From the NCBI GenBank assembly GCA_013400115.1, contig VXBP01000322.1, positions 17,455 through 81,454 on the forward strand: 64,000 nt of DNA, written 5' to 3'. The notes below the pieces were generated by a model. It worked only from the letters and a program-made list of their open reading frames with translations. It did not search any database and had not been told where the DNA came from. Below, piece by piece: positions 20,003 through 30,690 of the stretch. A program made the position numbers and the translations under genes. This stretch comes from Rhinopomastus cyanomelas (Eukaryota > Chordata > Aves > Bucerotiformes > Rhinopomastidae). The first letter of the stretch is position 1, and every line of letters begins with the position of its first letter.

Positions 20003-20790
20003 ACCTAGTGCCCCATCCAGCCTGGCCTTAAACACCTCCAGGGATGGGGCCCCAACCACCTCCCTGGGCAACCCATTCCAGGCTCTCACCACTCTCACGG
20101 TGAAGAACTTCCTCATCACATCCACTCTAAACCTACCCATCTCCAGCTTTGCTCCATTCCCCCTAGTCCTGTCGCTACCTGACATCCTAAAAAGCCCCTC
20201 CCCAGCCTTTTTGTAGCCCCCTTCAGATACTGGAAGGCCACAATAGGGTCACCTGGGAGCCTCCTCTTCTCCAGACTGAACAGCCCCAACTCTCTCAGTC
20301 TGGCCTCATAGCAGAGGTGCTCCAGCCCTCTGATCATCCTCGTGGCCCTCCTCTGCACTCGCTCCAGCACGTTCACGTCTTTCTTTTAATAAGGGCTCCA
20401 GAACTGGATGCAGTGCTCCAGGTGGGGTCTCACCAGAGTGGAGTAGAGGGGGAGAATCACCTCCCTCAACCTGCTGGCCACACTTCTCCTGATGCAGCCC
20501 AGGGTCCTGTTTGCCTTCGGGGCCACAAGTGCACACTGCTGGCTCATGTTGAGCTTTTGGTCCACAAGCACCCCCAAGTCCCTCTCCTCAGGGCTACTCT
20601 CCAGCCAGTCACTGCCCAGCCTGTATGTGCCTAGCATTGCCTCAACCCAGGTGCAGGACCTTACACTTGGTCTTGCTGAACCCCATCACGTTGGCTTGTG
20701 CCCACGTCTCCAGCCTGTCCAGGTCCCTCTGGATGGCATCCCTGCTCTCCAGCGTGTCTGCTGCACCACACAGCTTGGTGTCATCAGCAC
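20003..20790 (-). mobile_element. CR1-B, longest B copy, from the RT active site
   Basis: Antisense B copy. Read on the minus strand it begins at the catalytic GADDTKL box (frame 20857-20642, followed by RDLDRLETWAQANVMGFSKT), then RDLGVLVDQKLNMSQQCALV and LREVILPLYSTLVRPHLEHC (20637-20386), then RATRMIRGLEHLCYEARLRE (20376-20116) and GRFRVDVMRKFFTVRVVRAW (20185-19937). At least three frameshifts separate these segments. The 3' UTR is cut at the GCCCCATCCAGCCTGGCC block, so the A-type tail seen on other B copies is not present. Not functional. Confidence 0.95.
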
Positions 20791-21834
20791 CAGAACAGAA
20801 TGAGTGCGACACTGCCCATCCTTCACACTCGCGACGTTTTTCTCCAGCCAGCTCCATGTCTTTGGTTCCTCTCCGTTCTGCTCATCTTTCTTCTGCCTTC
20901 ATCTTTCGTCCAGTTCTTCTTGGTTGTTTAATCACATCATCATCTTTCTTCAGCCAGTTCTTCCTTCGCACACCTGCAGCTCTCCATGTGTGATCCCGGA
21001 GACACCTCTGCACCCTTCTGCACCTGCTGGTCCAGCCCCTTACTCCTGCCCCTGCTCCTGCCTGCACCAGCAGAAACGTTTCGGTGTGTTTTGCTCACCA
21101 TCCCTCTCTTCACAGCCGTTTTCTTTGTTCATGAGATTTTGCCTGTGCCAAGGAAAGCCCTAGAACACAAGGCTGAAGCAGCTTTTTCTTCCTCTTCTTT
21201 TCCCTGACTCCAAAGAGGTCTCAGTGAGGCTTGCTCTGGGCACTCCCCTTGAACTACTCCCCAGTGACACTGAGCTTGGCTTCCAAAGCAAGGGAAGTAG
21301 ACATGAGGAAAGGATCTTCCTCCTCTCCCCTGAAACAGGAATCTTCTCAGAAATGTTCTTTTTCACTGTTTTTTTTTATTTTAAAGACAGAATAAACTTC
21401 CCTTCAGCCTGTGGTGCCACAGAAGCCCATGCTCTGGGTTGACTAATGACCCCTCCACTGAGGGGGGTATCACCAATGTGTGTAGTCATTTCCAAAGAGT
21501 CATTTAAAGGCTGATGGTTGTGTTCAGCATTAGGATGTGTTTGAACTGCATCACCTTATCCCTAACTGTGGCACTGGCCACACTACGTGGAGGTCACCAA
21601 AGAGCCCCTCTGGGGTGGGAGCTAGTGAGCAGGAAAGCCACACGGGTGAAGATGAGTTTTGGCAAGGAGTGCTTGAGCGCACAGCTGGATTTGTGTGAAC
21701 TGCCCAGGGTTCATAGATCCATAAAAATCCAGCCTTGTGGCACGAGGAAGAAACTCATGTGTCGGTGTGTTTTTTTAAGGTCCTGTCCAAAAGACCTTAC
21801 TACAAGAAAACCTATTTAATCTGCCTTAGAGGGA
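20791..21834. other. Unannotated sequence, pyrimidine-rich in part
   Basis: Bases 20820-21200 are rich in C and T on the plus strand, which keeps several frames open (up to 122 codons). No domain or repeat family recognised. A T-run lies at 21369-21376. Confidence 0.45.
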
Positions 21835-21935
21835 TGAAGGGCTGAGTCAACCCTGCTAAGATTTGAACCCATCACTCCAGGGAGCCTAATTATTGCAGAT
21901 GTGGTGCCTAGACCACTAAACCCTTCCCTCCTGCT
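21835..21935 (-). mobile_element. MIR-type (CORE/amniote) SINE remnant
   Basis: On the minus strand: a tRNA-like A box (TAGTGGTCTAGGC), a B box (GGGTTCAAATCTTAGCAGGG), then GTTGACTCAGCCCTTCATCC and CTCTAAGG. This matches the layout I know for MIR-like amniote SINEs. It is ancient compared with the CR1 copies around it. The downstream part beyond 21820 is too diverged to delimit. Confidence 0.65.
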
Positions 21936-23034
21936 CTAATCAACTCTCAAAGAGTCCCTTTTGATCCTAGAAGGTTACACAGCACCTGTGATAAAGGCAA
22001 AGTATTTAACAAAGCCTCTGTAAGTGGAGTGTGTCATTATTCATATTACAGCAGGCTTAAAAGAGACAGGCAAGGATGGGGGTATTGTGCTGGGACAAAG
22101 ACGACGTTAGGAGCGCTCTGAAAGGCTTCTCCGCTCCAGCCTCTCTTCCATCGACACAATGGAACCACGGAGCCAAACCGCGCTCGCTACTGCCACGCTG
22201 CACCTCTTCACCACCGCGCTGCACCTCCAGCCACACGCTGGCTGGAAGTAGACTCCATCTCACGCAGCCTTGGCTGCAGGCTTGTCCTTCTCCGCACCTG
22301 CGCCAAGCGTCTCCAGGAGCCACGCAGCTCCTGGAGCTGGGTTAGTGCCCACGCGTCCGTGCTGCCGGAGCGCAGAAGGCTCGGCGTGCGGGCGTTGGGA
22401 GGATGATGAGGACGGCATAGGTGGTTGCCCAGCTGACAGAATACCTGCACCAGGAGTGGCTAACGACAGCTCCTCGAGTGTCTCTGCTTGCCCCGAGGTG
22501 TTGGTGGCTGATGAGACTCTCTTGTCTTGCTATAACAAGGCTCCTGACTGGAGATGGAAGGAACAGCAGGGCTGGAGAGCAAAAGGAAGCCATTGCTTTC
22601 CAAACTCTGAGCTTTAAAGACAGTGGTCCTCCTCAGAGGTAACACTGCAGCTAATAACTTCACCTCTTACAGGGGCTTTTTCCACTCCCTCTCTCCTTCC
22701 ATCACCTGAAGGGGAGGCACCGCCGTGCAGATAGACCAGATCTGAGATGCTAATGGACCGGCAGTGTTTGCAGTGCAGTGAACAGTTTCTGCTGGAGGGC
22801 TGGTTGGCAGGATACAGTCCTGCAGTCATTGAATCATTGCACTGAATCACAGCCATGCTGGCAGGATCCCATCCCGAGGAAGTTCGCAGAGCTGTCAAAC
22901 ACCTGCTGTTGCCATTGAATGATATTATGCAAGATCTGAAATTCTATTTATCCAGATCCCTATTTGATTTCTTCCTTCCTTTTTTTTTTCCTTTCTCCAG
23001 TCTCCAGAGTCTCAAAAGACTGCAGTAAAACTTA
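21936..23034. other. Unique sequence with CpG-rich patch
   Basis: Bases 22100-22410 carry roughly 29 CpG by my count in about 310 bp, unlike the surroundings. Several frames (80-115 codons) are open on both strands there, as expected from high GC. No domain recognised. A T-run lies at 22980-22990. Confidence 0.5.
22100..22410. promoter_or_regulatory. Candidate small CpG island
   Basis: Clusters such as AACCGCGCTCGC, CACGCGTCCG and GGCTCGGCGTGCGGGCG give a CpG density near one per 11 bp. Such density outside repeats often marks a promoter or an exon in birds. No TATA, start codon context or splice site could be tied to it. Confidence 0.35.
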
Positions 23035-23315
23035 TTGCCAAGAGCAGCCCTTGAAAGTCTTGGTTGTACAGTGTGGTGGGACAAAGCACTGCTGAAGAGG
23101 CACTACTTGCTGGGAGATGAATGGATTTGGAGCAGTCCTGAGGGGAAAAACTTGGGGGTGTTAGTAGATGAGAAGCTCAACACGAGCTGGCAATGCATGA
23201 GGGCAGCCCAGGACAACCCTATCCTAGATTGCACGAAAGGAGTGTCACCAGCAGGTCAAAGGGAGGTGATTGTCCCCCTCAAAACTGCTCTTGTCAGACC
23301 TCACCTGCAGTATCA
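23035..23315 (+). mobile_element. CR1-C, left part, interrupted
   Basis: Sense older copy: after a diverged start it reads EGKNLGVLVDEKLNTSWQCM and REVIVPLKTALVRPHLQY, then breaks at CTCACCTGCAGTAT where a minus-strand CR1-A is inserted. It resumes at 23714 with TGCCCAGTTCTGGAGTC. Confidence 0.85.
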
Positions 23316-23713
23316 TTGAATCATCAGAGATTGGAAGGGACCTCAAAAGATCATCTACTCCAATCCTCATGACACAGCAGGATCAACTAGACCAAGTCAC
23401 ACATCCAGGTGGGTTATAAATATCTCCACAGAAGGAGACTCCACAACCTCTCTGGGAAGCCCCTCCCAGTCCCTGTCACCCTCACTGGGAAGAAGTTCCT
23501 TCTCACACTGATGTGGAACCTCCTCTGTTCCAGCTGACACCCACTGCCCCCGTCCTATCACTAGATGCCACTGAGCAGAGCCTGGCTCCATCCTCCTGAC
23601 ACCCACCCCTCACATATTTATAAACATTAATGAGGTCACCTCTCAGTCTTTGTTTCTCCAAGCTAAAGAGACCCAGCTCCTTCAGCCTCTCCTCATAAGG
23701 GAGGAACTCTACT
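23316..23713 (-). mobile_element. CR1-A nested in an older CR1
   Basis: Antisense copy from ATTGAATCATCAGAGATTGG to CTCATAAGGGAGGAACTC. A 13-bp deletion removes AGGAACACATCC context near 23400 (ACACATCCAGGTGG follows GTCAC directly). ORF2 has the RLRG, YVRGGCQEDGARLCS and EEVPHQCEKELLPS segments in broken frames. Its two ends meet an otherwise continuous C-type element. Confidence 0.93.
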
Positions 23714-24105
23714 GGTGCCCAGTTCTGGAGTCTCTAATACAGGAAGAACACGAAACTGTTGGAGCAAGTTCAGAGGGATGATCAGAGTGCAGGAACACCT
23801 CTCCTATGAGGACAGGCTGAGGGAATTGGGACTCTTCAACCTAGAGAAGAGAAGGCTCTGGGAGTATCTTACAAGAGCTTTCCAGTACCTGAAGGGGGCT
23901 GCAAGAAAGCTGCAGAGGGACTCTTTTTGCAATGGACTCTAGTGATAGGACAAGGGAAGATAGCTTCAAGATAAGATTTAGAGAGGATGTTAGGAAGAAA
24001 TTCCTCCCTGTGAGGGTGCTGAGGCACTGGAACAGTTTGCCCAGGGAGGTAGTGGCTGCTCCATCCTTGCAAGTGTTCAAGGCCTTGAGTAGTTCACACC
24101 TTAAG
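23714..24105 (+). mobile_element. CR1-C, right part of interrupted copy
   Basis: Sense continuation of 23035-23315: MIRVQEHLSYEDRLRELGLF, NLEKRRLWEYLTRAFQYLKG, then after a frameshift DSSDRTREDSFKIRFREDVR and KKFLPVRVLRHWNSLPREVV. The 3' UTR is missing; the sequence leaves CR1 homology after FKALSSSHL. Confidence 0.88.
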
Positions 24106-24212
24106 AAACCATCCTGAGCTCCAGTCTGCCTCTTTGGCTTTACTGCCAGCCCAGCTGCTATCAGGCACATCCTGCTCCAGGGTAGCCCCAGCCCTCCTGA
24201 CTACATCATGAC

Positions 24213-24353
24213 CACATCTCCTTCACTGGAGACGTTTAAGACCCACCTGGATGTGGTCCTGTGTGACTTGCTCTAGGTGATCCTGCTGTAGCAGGGGCAT
24301 TGGACTAGATGATCTTTCGAGGTCCCTTCCAATCCCTAATGACTCTATGATCT
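24213..24353 (+). mobile_element. CR1-A 3' fragment
   Basis: Sense, from TCTCCTTCACTGGAGACG (SPSLETFKTHLDVVLCDL in translation) through the A tail to CCCTAATGACTCTATGATC. It lies about 100 bp after the older copy and is in the same orientation. Confidence 0.93.
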
Positions 24354-25177
24354 GTTCCTTCTCTTAAATTCCATGGATCTGCCCTCCCCTTTCCTGCAAT
24401 CCTCTAATTTTGGACACTCTGCTCTGCAAACACTATTCATTGGCTGGCTCTGTCCTTCACCAATGACTCTGCTCTTTGCACAAGTGAGGTCTCTTCCTGT
24501 CCAAACTAAACTGTCAGGTCAGTGAGGACTTCATCAGCTGTCAACAAGTCAGGCCAGTCTGCAGCACAGCTCTTGCTATCAAGGTCCAGCCTTTCCGGCT
24601 CATTCTTTCTTGATAACATGTTGCACCCATCTCTCTTCTGACCTTCTCTGTGGCCTCTCACATCCAGCCCCTGACTTAAAGCCTCACTTTTTTTAAAGAT
24701 AAAAATAGTAAATCCAGACTTGCTTATCCAGTTACACAAATAACCCTCAACCCAGAGCTCCTTTGCCTCTCGCTGCATCCTTTTCTTCAGAGCTAACACA
24801 ATCTTTGCTCTTCAGCGCGCTCCAGATCATCACCGCAAAGATCGTCTTCACAGTCTGCGTGCCCATGTCAGCTCTCATGGCCAATCCCTCCACTGGCTGC
24901 CCTTTCTCTTGTGTGAGTATCATCTTTGTCTCAGCACTTAAAAGGTGATTTCTGTCCCTTGTTTGCCCAAGATCCCAGTCTCTGCTGCTCCCTTTGAATC
25001 TCAGACATGCCCCTTTAGTTTCATACCATGTTCTTCTCCATGATACCCCTTTGAGCTTCAAACAGTGCCTACCCAAAGAGGTGTAAGAACCACCTCATTG
25101 TTCTCCTTGAAACCCTTCCACTGTACTCACCACATACAGGACAGTTACAAAGAATCCTTAATAATCAGGCTGCCAAC
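24354..25177. other. Unannotated unique sequence
   Basis: C- and T-rich on the plus strand. The minus strand is open for 97 (24799-24506) and 109 codons (25076-24747), without a recognised domain. CTCCACTGGCTGCCC near 24890 recalls the SLHWLP box of some old LINEs, but nothing around it supports that. Confidence 0.45.
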
Positions 25178-25657
25178 AAGTTCTTCGGGATGACCAAGAG
25201 AGCAGAGGAGGGCAAGGAAGCTGGTGAAGGGCCTGGAGAACAAATCTTATAGAGGAGAGATGGAGAGAGTTGGGGCTGTTAAGTTTGGGGAAGAGGAGGC
25301 TAAGGAGAGACCTCATCGCTCTCTACAACTATCTGAAAGGACATTGTAGAGACGTTGCTGCTGGTCTCTTCTTACAGGTCATTGGTGACAGAACCAGGGG
25401 GAAGGGCTTCAAGCTTCAACAGGGGAGGGTTAGACTGGACATCAGGAAGAAATTCTTCCTGGAGAGAGTGGTCAGGCACTGGAATGGGCTGCCCAGGGTG
25501 GTGGTTGAGTCTCCATCCCTGGATGTGTTTAAAAGCCACTTATATGTGGTGTTGGGGGATCTGTTTTAGGGGTGAACTTGTAGACTAGGGTTGATCGTTG
25601 GTGATCCCCTCAGTGATCCCAAGGGTCTTTTCCAACCTGAATGATTCTGATTCCTCC
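25178..25657 (+). mobile_element. CR1-C with open ORF2 C-terminus
   Basis: Sense copy. The frame 25270-25569 runs MGLLSLGKRRLRRDLIALYN, YLKGHCRDVAAGLFLQ, DRTRGKGFKLQQGRVRLDIR, KKFFLERVVRHWNGLPRVVV and ends KSHLYVVLGDLF. The tail contains AGGGTTGATCGTTGG and TCTTTTCCAACCTGAATGAT. It is the best preserved C-type copy here, but still only about 100 codons of ORF2. Confidence 0.92.
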
Positions 25658-26650
25658 AGCTGTTCACTTTCCCCTGACTTCCTCTCACAACATCTCTTCA
25701 GTAGGTTGTGACACAGTGTGATTCAACAACAACAGTATTTTCAGAGGCATCTTTAAAAGAAATAAACAAGAAACCAACCAACAAACCAAAGCAACGAGCT
25801 ACCCACAGCTCTACAGGTGTGATGTAGGAGGGTGAGGACGCATGTGACTCAACCTGCAACCAGTACACTCTGGAATACCTGAGGGTCACCTGCTGGGGTG
25901 TCAGCAACTGGGGTGCTAGCAATGCAGAACGGTGCCCAACTTGCTCTTCCAGACACGTGTAGAGCCTGTGGCAGGGCGAGGGCTTGGACCCATCACATTA
26001 GTTGGTGCCAAGCACTCGGGCGTTAATCAGCTTCAAACTTGCTGCAGTGTCTTCAAGCTGGTAGATGCTGTTCACTTCCAAACCAAGAGCCTGGGAACAA
26101 TGGCTTTTAACACCAGGAAACAAGATGGTAATTAACATGACCTGTCTATCACCCAGATTATTAAACTGCATTAGAACTGTTTTGTTGCTGAAGATTAATT
26201 ATGTAAATCTTGACAGGAGCCTCACACAGCTGAAGGAAATATTAATGTTTGTCCACCAGCTCTGATTTCTTCTCTCAGCTACATCCTAAAGGCTGTTGGA
26301 GTTCTCGCCTGCTGTCAGAGCCACACAGCTGCCATTAACACTAGTCACAGTGCTTTGTGCTGCAAGTAGCCAACATCCCTGCCTGGTTGACTACAGCTTG
26401 TGGTAGTGTTTCAGGCTAACACGGTGGATCTACAGCCGAGGCGAGTCAGGAACTGCAGCTCTGGCTGAGGTCACATCAACTACAACCTGCTCTTCATTCT
26501 GTGACCACAGGTTGCCAGCTCATCACTGGAAAATATTGTTTAGTGAAGAATGGAAGACCCTGAATCTTCAAGGCCATTGCAACATCATGAGGGGTTTTTG
26601 GGCTACTTTGCCATTTAGAAAGAGAACTTTAAAGTCTAACATGAACTTCT
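25658..26650. other. Unannotated unique sequence
   Basis: No repeat recognised. Bases 26130-26260 are AT-rich with GATTAATTATGTAAATC, a homeodomain- or POU-like cluster that may be worth a conservation check. Short frames of 66-74 codons have no domain. Confidence 0.45.
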
Positions 26651-26819
26651 TGCCTGGATGTGTTCCTGTGTGACTTGGTCTAGGTGATCCTGCTGTGTCA
26701 GGGGGATTGGACTGGATGATCTTTGGAGGTCCCTTCCAGTCCCTAGCGATTCTACGTTCTTAGGGGGATTGGACTAGATGATCTTCCGTGGTCCCTTCCA
26801 ATCCCTAATGTTCTGTGAC
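26651..26819 (+). mobile_element. CR1-A with duplicated tail
   Basis: Sense tail 26651-26760 (GGTGATCCTGCTGTGTCAGG to TAGCGATTCTACGTTCT) followed at once by a second partial tail 26761-26819 (AGGGGGATTGGACTAGATGA to AATGTTCTGTGAC). The repeated part starts at the AGGGGGATTGG position. Confidence 0.92.
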
Positions 26820-27842
26820 ATCTGCGATCCCACCGAGCGGTGCATTGCTGACCCCGAAACGTGAAGACAGAAATGCAAGGTACCATCGATTTTCAGTCCT
26901 TCCTTAATGATCACATTAAAAGGAAACCCCAGCTACCCTATTTGTGTTCTCCTAGTCCCCAGGCACCTCTGCGGCTCGTCAGGTGCCAAACCCAACACTT
27001 ATTAACACCCTGCTCCCCCAGGCTCCTCGCGGAACGCTTCGCTGCCGCCGCTGCTCCTGGCTTTCAAGTGCAAACGTGCAAAATTAACAAACAAGTGTGT
27101 TAAAAAAAAAAAGACCCCGTGCAAAATTAACATGTGACCCAACAACGGGGGCCGCCCGACTGATTATATTTTCACTGTCATGTGGTATTAATTACAGCTT
27201 CGCGTCCCTTAATTAAAGGGAGGCAGCCAGAAGATCTCCACCGGGTCACGCAGGGCGACCGAACCAAAGGATCTCACTCAGGGGTCTGCAGTTGCACTGC
27301 CAGGGCTTTGAGCAAAGAGATCACCCTGATCAATGGCTTTTGGAGCTCAGATCCCAATTTCTTGTGACCCAAGATTTTGGTCTGTCCCCACCTTTAATTA
27401 GAACCTGCTTTGGCTTCCCCCAACTCAGCTGCAGCACTTGGCACGGATCGCCCGCGTCTTTAGACGACAATTAATGAGGATTTTTATTAAACTTGAGTCT
27501 CAGCCGGCTGGGACGAGGGAGCAGCTTTTTAGTATCAGCTGGAGAAGACTTTTGCCTCTGGAATATTTCTCAGCACGAAGGGAAGAGCTGGGGGAGGAGA
27601 AAGTGATAGAAACACTGTCAGTGGTGCCACTAATGGGGCCTGCCTGAGGCAGGCTGTTTGGTGTTCGCCGGAAGGTGACCTTGACTGCTAACATTTACAT
27701 TTCAGCAGTCATTTGACATATTTGGTTGTGTCTACAGTAAAAAATAAATGCACGGTTGTGAGAGAGATGAGTAGCTCAGATCAATATCTTCAACGGCACT
27801 GTCTCGTCTCGTCCTGCTGTATCCTGATGTTTGATATTTAAT
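26820..27842. other. Unique sequence with AT-rich homeobox-like motifs
   Basis: No repeat family. Bases 27095-27230 include CAAAATTAAC, GTATTAATTACAG and CCTTAATTAAAGG; 27460-27500 has GTCTTTAGACGACAATTAAT. CpG-rich sequence (GCTTCGCTGCCGCCGCTGC) is at 27035. The mixture of non-repetitive GC and TAATTA motifs is what conserved non-coding elements often look like, but this is only suggestive. Confidence 0.4.
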
Positions 27843-28163
27843 TAACGTCTATAAATATGTGAAGGGTGGTGTCAGGAGGATGGAGCCAGGCTCTGCTCAA
27901 TGTCATCTAGTGACAGGGGCAATGGGTGTGAGCTGGAACATAGGAGGTTCCATGTCGATATCAGAAGAACTTCTTCACAGTGAGGGTGACAGAGCACTGG
28001 AACAGGCTGCCCAGGGGACCTGTGGAGTCTCCTTCTCTGGAGACATTTAAAACCCACCTGGCCATGTTTCTCTGTGACTTGCTCTAGGTGATCCTGCTGT
28101 GTCAGGGGGATTGGACTAGATGATCTTTCGAGGTCCCTTCCAATCCCTAATGATTCTATGATT
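27843..28163 (+). mobile_element. CR1-A, 5'-truncated copy
   Basis: Sense copy from TTAACGTCTATAAATATGTG to CTAATGATTCTATGATTC. One base lost in GGGTGG(T)GTCAGG and others near GACAGGGGCAATG break the ORF2 frame, so KGGVRRMEPGSAQCHL is read out of frame instead of KGGCQEDGARLCS. Confidence 0.94.
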
Positions 28164-29239
28164 CATCAGATACCATCCGTACAGCCCAACTCAAGAATCA
28201 ATCCATAAATTAAAAGTCTTCTCAAAACAACTAAATCATTGAAGTTGTTAAGAATACTGGTCCTTGGCTAGTGAACCAAACAGCTGGGCATTATTGTTTG
28301 CCTTTGGTGTCATTTACCAGCCATGGGCACGTGGGATAGAGTGTAGATGTCTGCCAGAGGTATTGCTGTGTCAGATCCCGGAAAGCTTTGTGTCTGCAGC
28401 TCCTGTCATTTCCTCACCCCACAGGCTCTGCCTTGCAGAAGGTGTAGATTTGACAATAGCTCCCAGTCCTACTGCCACATGTTCCAGAAGCTCAGCAGAT
28501 GGCCACCTGGCCGAAGGGCGCTGTCGCCCTTCCAAACAAATGGCGTTGGCACCTCTGAGGGACAGGCCAACCCGCCGATGCCGATGTGCTCTAGCTCACA
28601 ACGTAAGGACGGCTGAGGGCGCACACGGGGCTGGAGATGATGGCTCACCAGATGGGTGGTGATTTGTTAAGCTGCTAGAATGAGAAAGCTTTCAACGGAG
28701 GATTCATGCTCTAAGAGCTTCAGCCAACATAGGAGTCGTTCAGGCTGCTGTTAATATAATTGGAAGAGATAGAGGATTAGATTTTTAGGCTGCAGCTTCC
28801 TTTGAGTGTCTCCCTTTCCCTTGGCTCTGTGCTGCTGGAAGTTCAGCCGCTAATCAAAACTGCGATGATCTTTGTCCTGGCACATTATCCTAGTGCTGAA
28901 ACACATGTTCTATTAAATATTAACCAGTCACTAACTGGCACGTCGTTTGGCCAAGGAAAGAGATGGCTTTCATCTGGTCAGTGGCCACTTTTACTCTTTT
29001 GATATCTCAATAATTTGCTTCTCCAGAAACAGTTCCTCTGACTCTGGCATCCTTGAGCTTGAGGAGCAGTCTGTCACCTCTGGAAAGCAGCATTGTGCTC
29101 CCTTTGCCAGCCAGTTCATACACATCAGGAGTCTCCATCTTTGGGCACTGGGTTGTGAGCAGGAGGATTGAGGTCTGGATTTCAATCTAGTTTGGCAACT
29201 GTCAACCCAGGTGAACATAGTAAAATCCCTTCATCTCCC
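28164..29239. other. Unannotated unique sequence
   Basis: GC-rich at 28430-28640, where two overlapping plus frames of 132 (28264-28662) and 89 codons are open without a known domain. AAGGGCGCTGTCGCCCTT at 28513-28532 is a short perfect hairpin. No repeat recognised. Confidence 0.45.
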
Positions 29240-29717
29240 TCGTGTCCAGTTCTGGGCCCCTCAGCTCAGGAAGGACACAAGTCTGCTTGAGGGAGTCCAG
29301 CACAGAGCCACCAAGATGATGAAGAGAGTGGAACATCTCCCCGATGAGGAAAGGCTGAGGGAGCTGGGTCTCCTGAGCTTGGAAAAAAGGAGACTGAGGA
29401 GTGGCCCCAGTGATGTTTATAAATATGTGAAGGTGGGCGTCGGGAGGATGGAGCCAGGCTCTGCTCAGTGGCATCCAATGGTAGGACAAGGGGCAATGGG
29501 TGCAAACTGGAGTAGAGGAGGTTCCACATCAATATGAGAAGGAACTTGTTCCCAGTGAGGGTGACAGACCCCTGGAAGGGGCTGCCCAGGGGGGTTGTGA
29601 CATGTCCTTCTCTGGACACATTTAAAACCCACCTGGATGTGTTCCTGTGCAACTGGGTCTAGGTGATCCTGCTGTGACAGGAGGATTGGACTGGATGATC
29701 TTTCGAGGTTCCTTCCC
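29240..29717 (+). mobile_element. CR1-A, host copy, interrupted in its tail
   Basis: Sense copy from CGTGTCCAGTTCTGGGCCCC: VQHRATKMMKRVEHLPDEER, LRELGLLSLEKRRLRSGPSD and a frameshift after YVKVG. It stops at GAGGTTCCTTCC and resumes after the minus-strand insertion at 29889-29917 with AGTCCCTAATGTTCTGTG. Confidence 0.93.
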
Positions 29718-29888
29718 ATCATAGAATTATTAGTGATTGGAAGGGATCTTGAAAGATCTTCCAGTCCAATCCCCCTGCCACAGTAGGATCACCTAGACCC
29801 AGTCGCACAGGAACACATCCAGGTGGTTTTTAAACATCTCCAGAGAAGGAGACTCCACAAGTCCCCTGAGCATCCTGTTCCATTGCTC
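29718..29888 (-). mobile_element. CR1-A nested in the tail of another CR1-A
   Basis: Antisense copy, ATCATAGAATTATTAGTGAT to CCTGTTCCATTGCTCC, inserted inside the CCTTCC/AGTCCC of the host tail. The 171-bp insert and host are the same family, so the family was still active after the host copy was laid down. Confidence 0.92.
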
Positions 29889-29917
29889 CAGTCCCTAATG
29901 TTCTGTGATTCTGTTTC
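29889..29917 (+). mobile_element. Right part of interrupted CR1-A tail
   Basis: AGTCCCTAATGTTCTGTGATT completes the sense tail broken at 29717. Confidence 0.88.
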
Positions 29918-30690
29918 CCAGGCATAAACTACAGGAGGAGAAACACTGATGTTTAAATCACTGAGGTAGCCCCTTCATTTCAGGACATAAGGAAAAATAC
30001 ATATTGTCAAATCACACCCTGGAAAGTCTTTGTCACAGTAATCGCATCCAGTTAGACTGTTGACAAACTCTTAAATGTGAGATCTGCTCAGTCGACGTAC
30101 CTGGAGATGACGAGCGGCACCCAGGCTACAATTACAGCGCAAGATGAATAGCCGACTGTTTCATTGAGTAGTGGTGGTCTGTCAGAACAAGGTGCAGAAC
30201 ACCAACCTCATCTGCATGGCAGCGACCTCAGGCCTTCAAATAGATGCCAGGCTTCCTGAGCAAAGCGGGCGTCTCGCTGAGGGCTGCAGTTGTGGCAGCT
30301 GTGGCCAGGGAACAGTGGGAGGAACTGCATGGTGTCAGAGATGACAGAAGTCTAATCTGCTAGGGGAAAGGACGGTGCAGGAGAGGTGGCCATACTATAG
30401 TCTGGTCACTCTTTACTCTCACTGATGCCCACACATACAACATGTCAAAGTTAGCAGTCAGATTCTTCACTAATATTCCCCAGGCTTCTCGCACATGGTC
30501 ATGTACTTGTAGGTTGAGATGCACCAAGCTGAGCAGCATCTAGTGGGTCCCAAGGTTGGCCCTTGATCTTAAAAAGTGCTAGTAAAAACTCATGAGGCTT
30601 CAGAGCAGAGGCAAGTCAGGATTGGAAAGAAACTGTCTTTATAAACAGTTTATCCTCAAACTGGAGCTCTTCTTAAAGCTCTAGATAGCA
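29918..30690. other. Unannotated unique sequence
   Basis: No repeat, frame longer than 60 codons, or RNA feature was noted in this stretch. Confidence 0.5.

Noticed and set aside
24880..24960. Old L2/Rex-like LINE from a SLHWLP-like box
   Set aside because: A single six-residue match; flanking translation has none of the expected surrounding motifs.
28264..28662. 132-codon plus frame as an exon
   Set aside because: GC-rich block with overlapping open frames; no domain, and no splice sites that I could defend.
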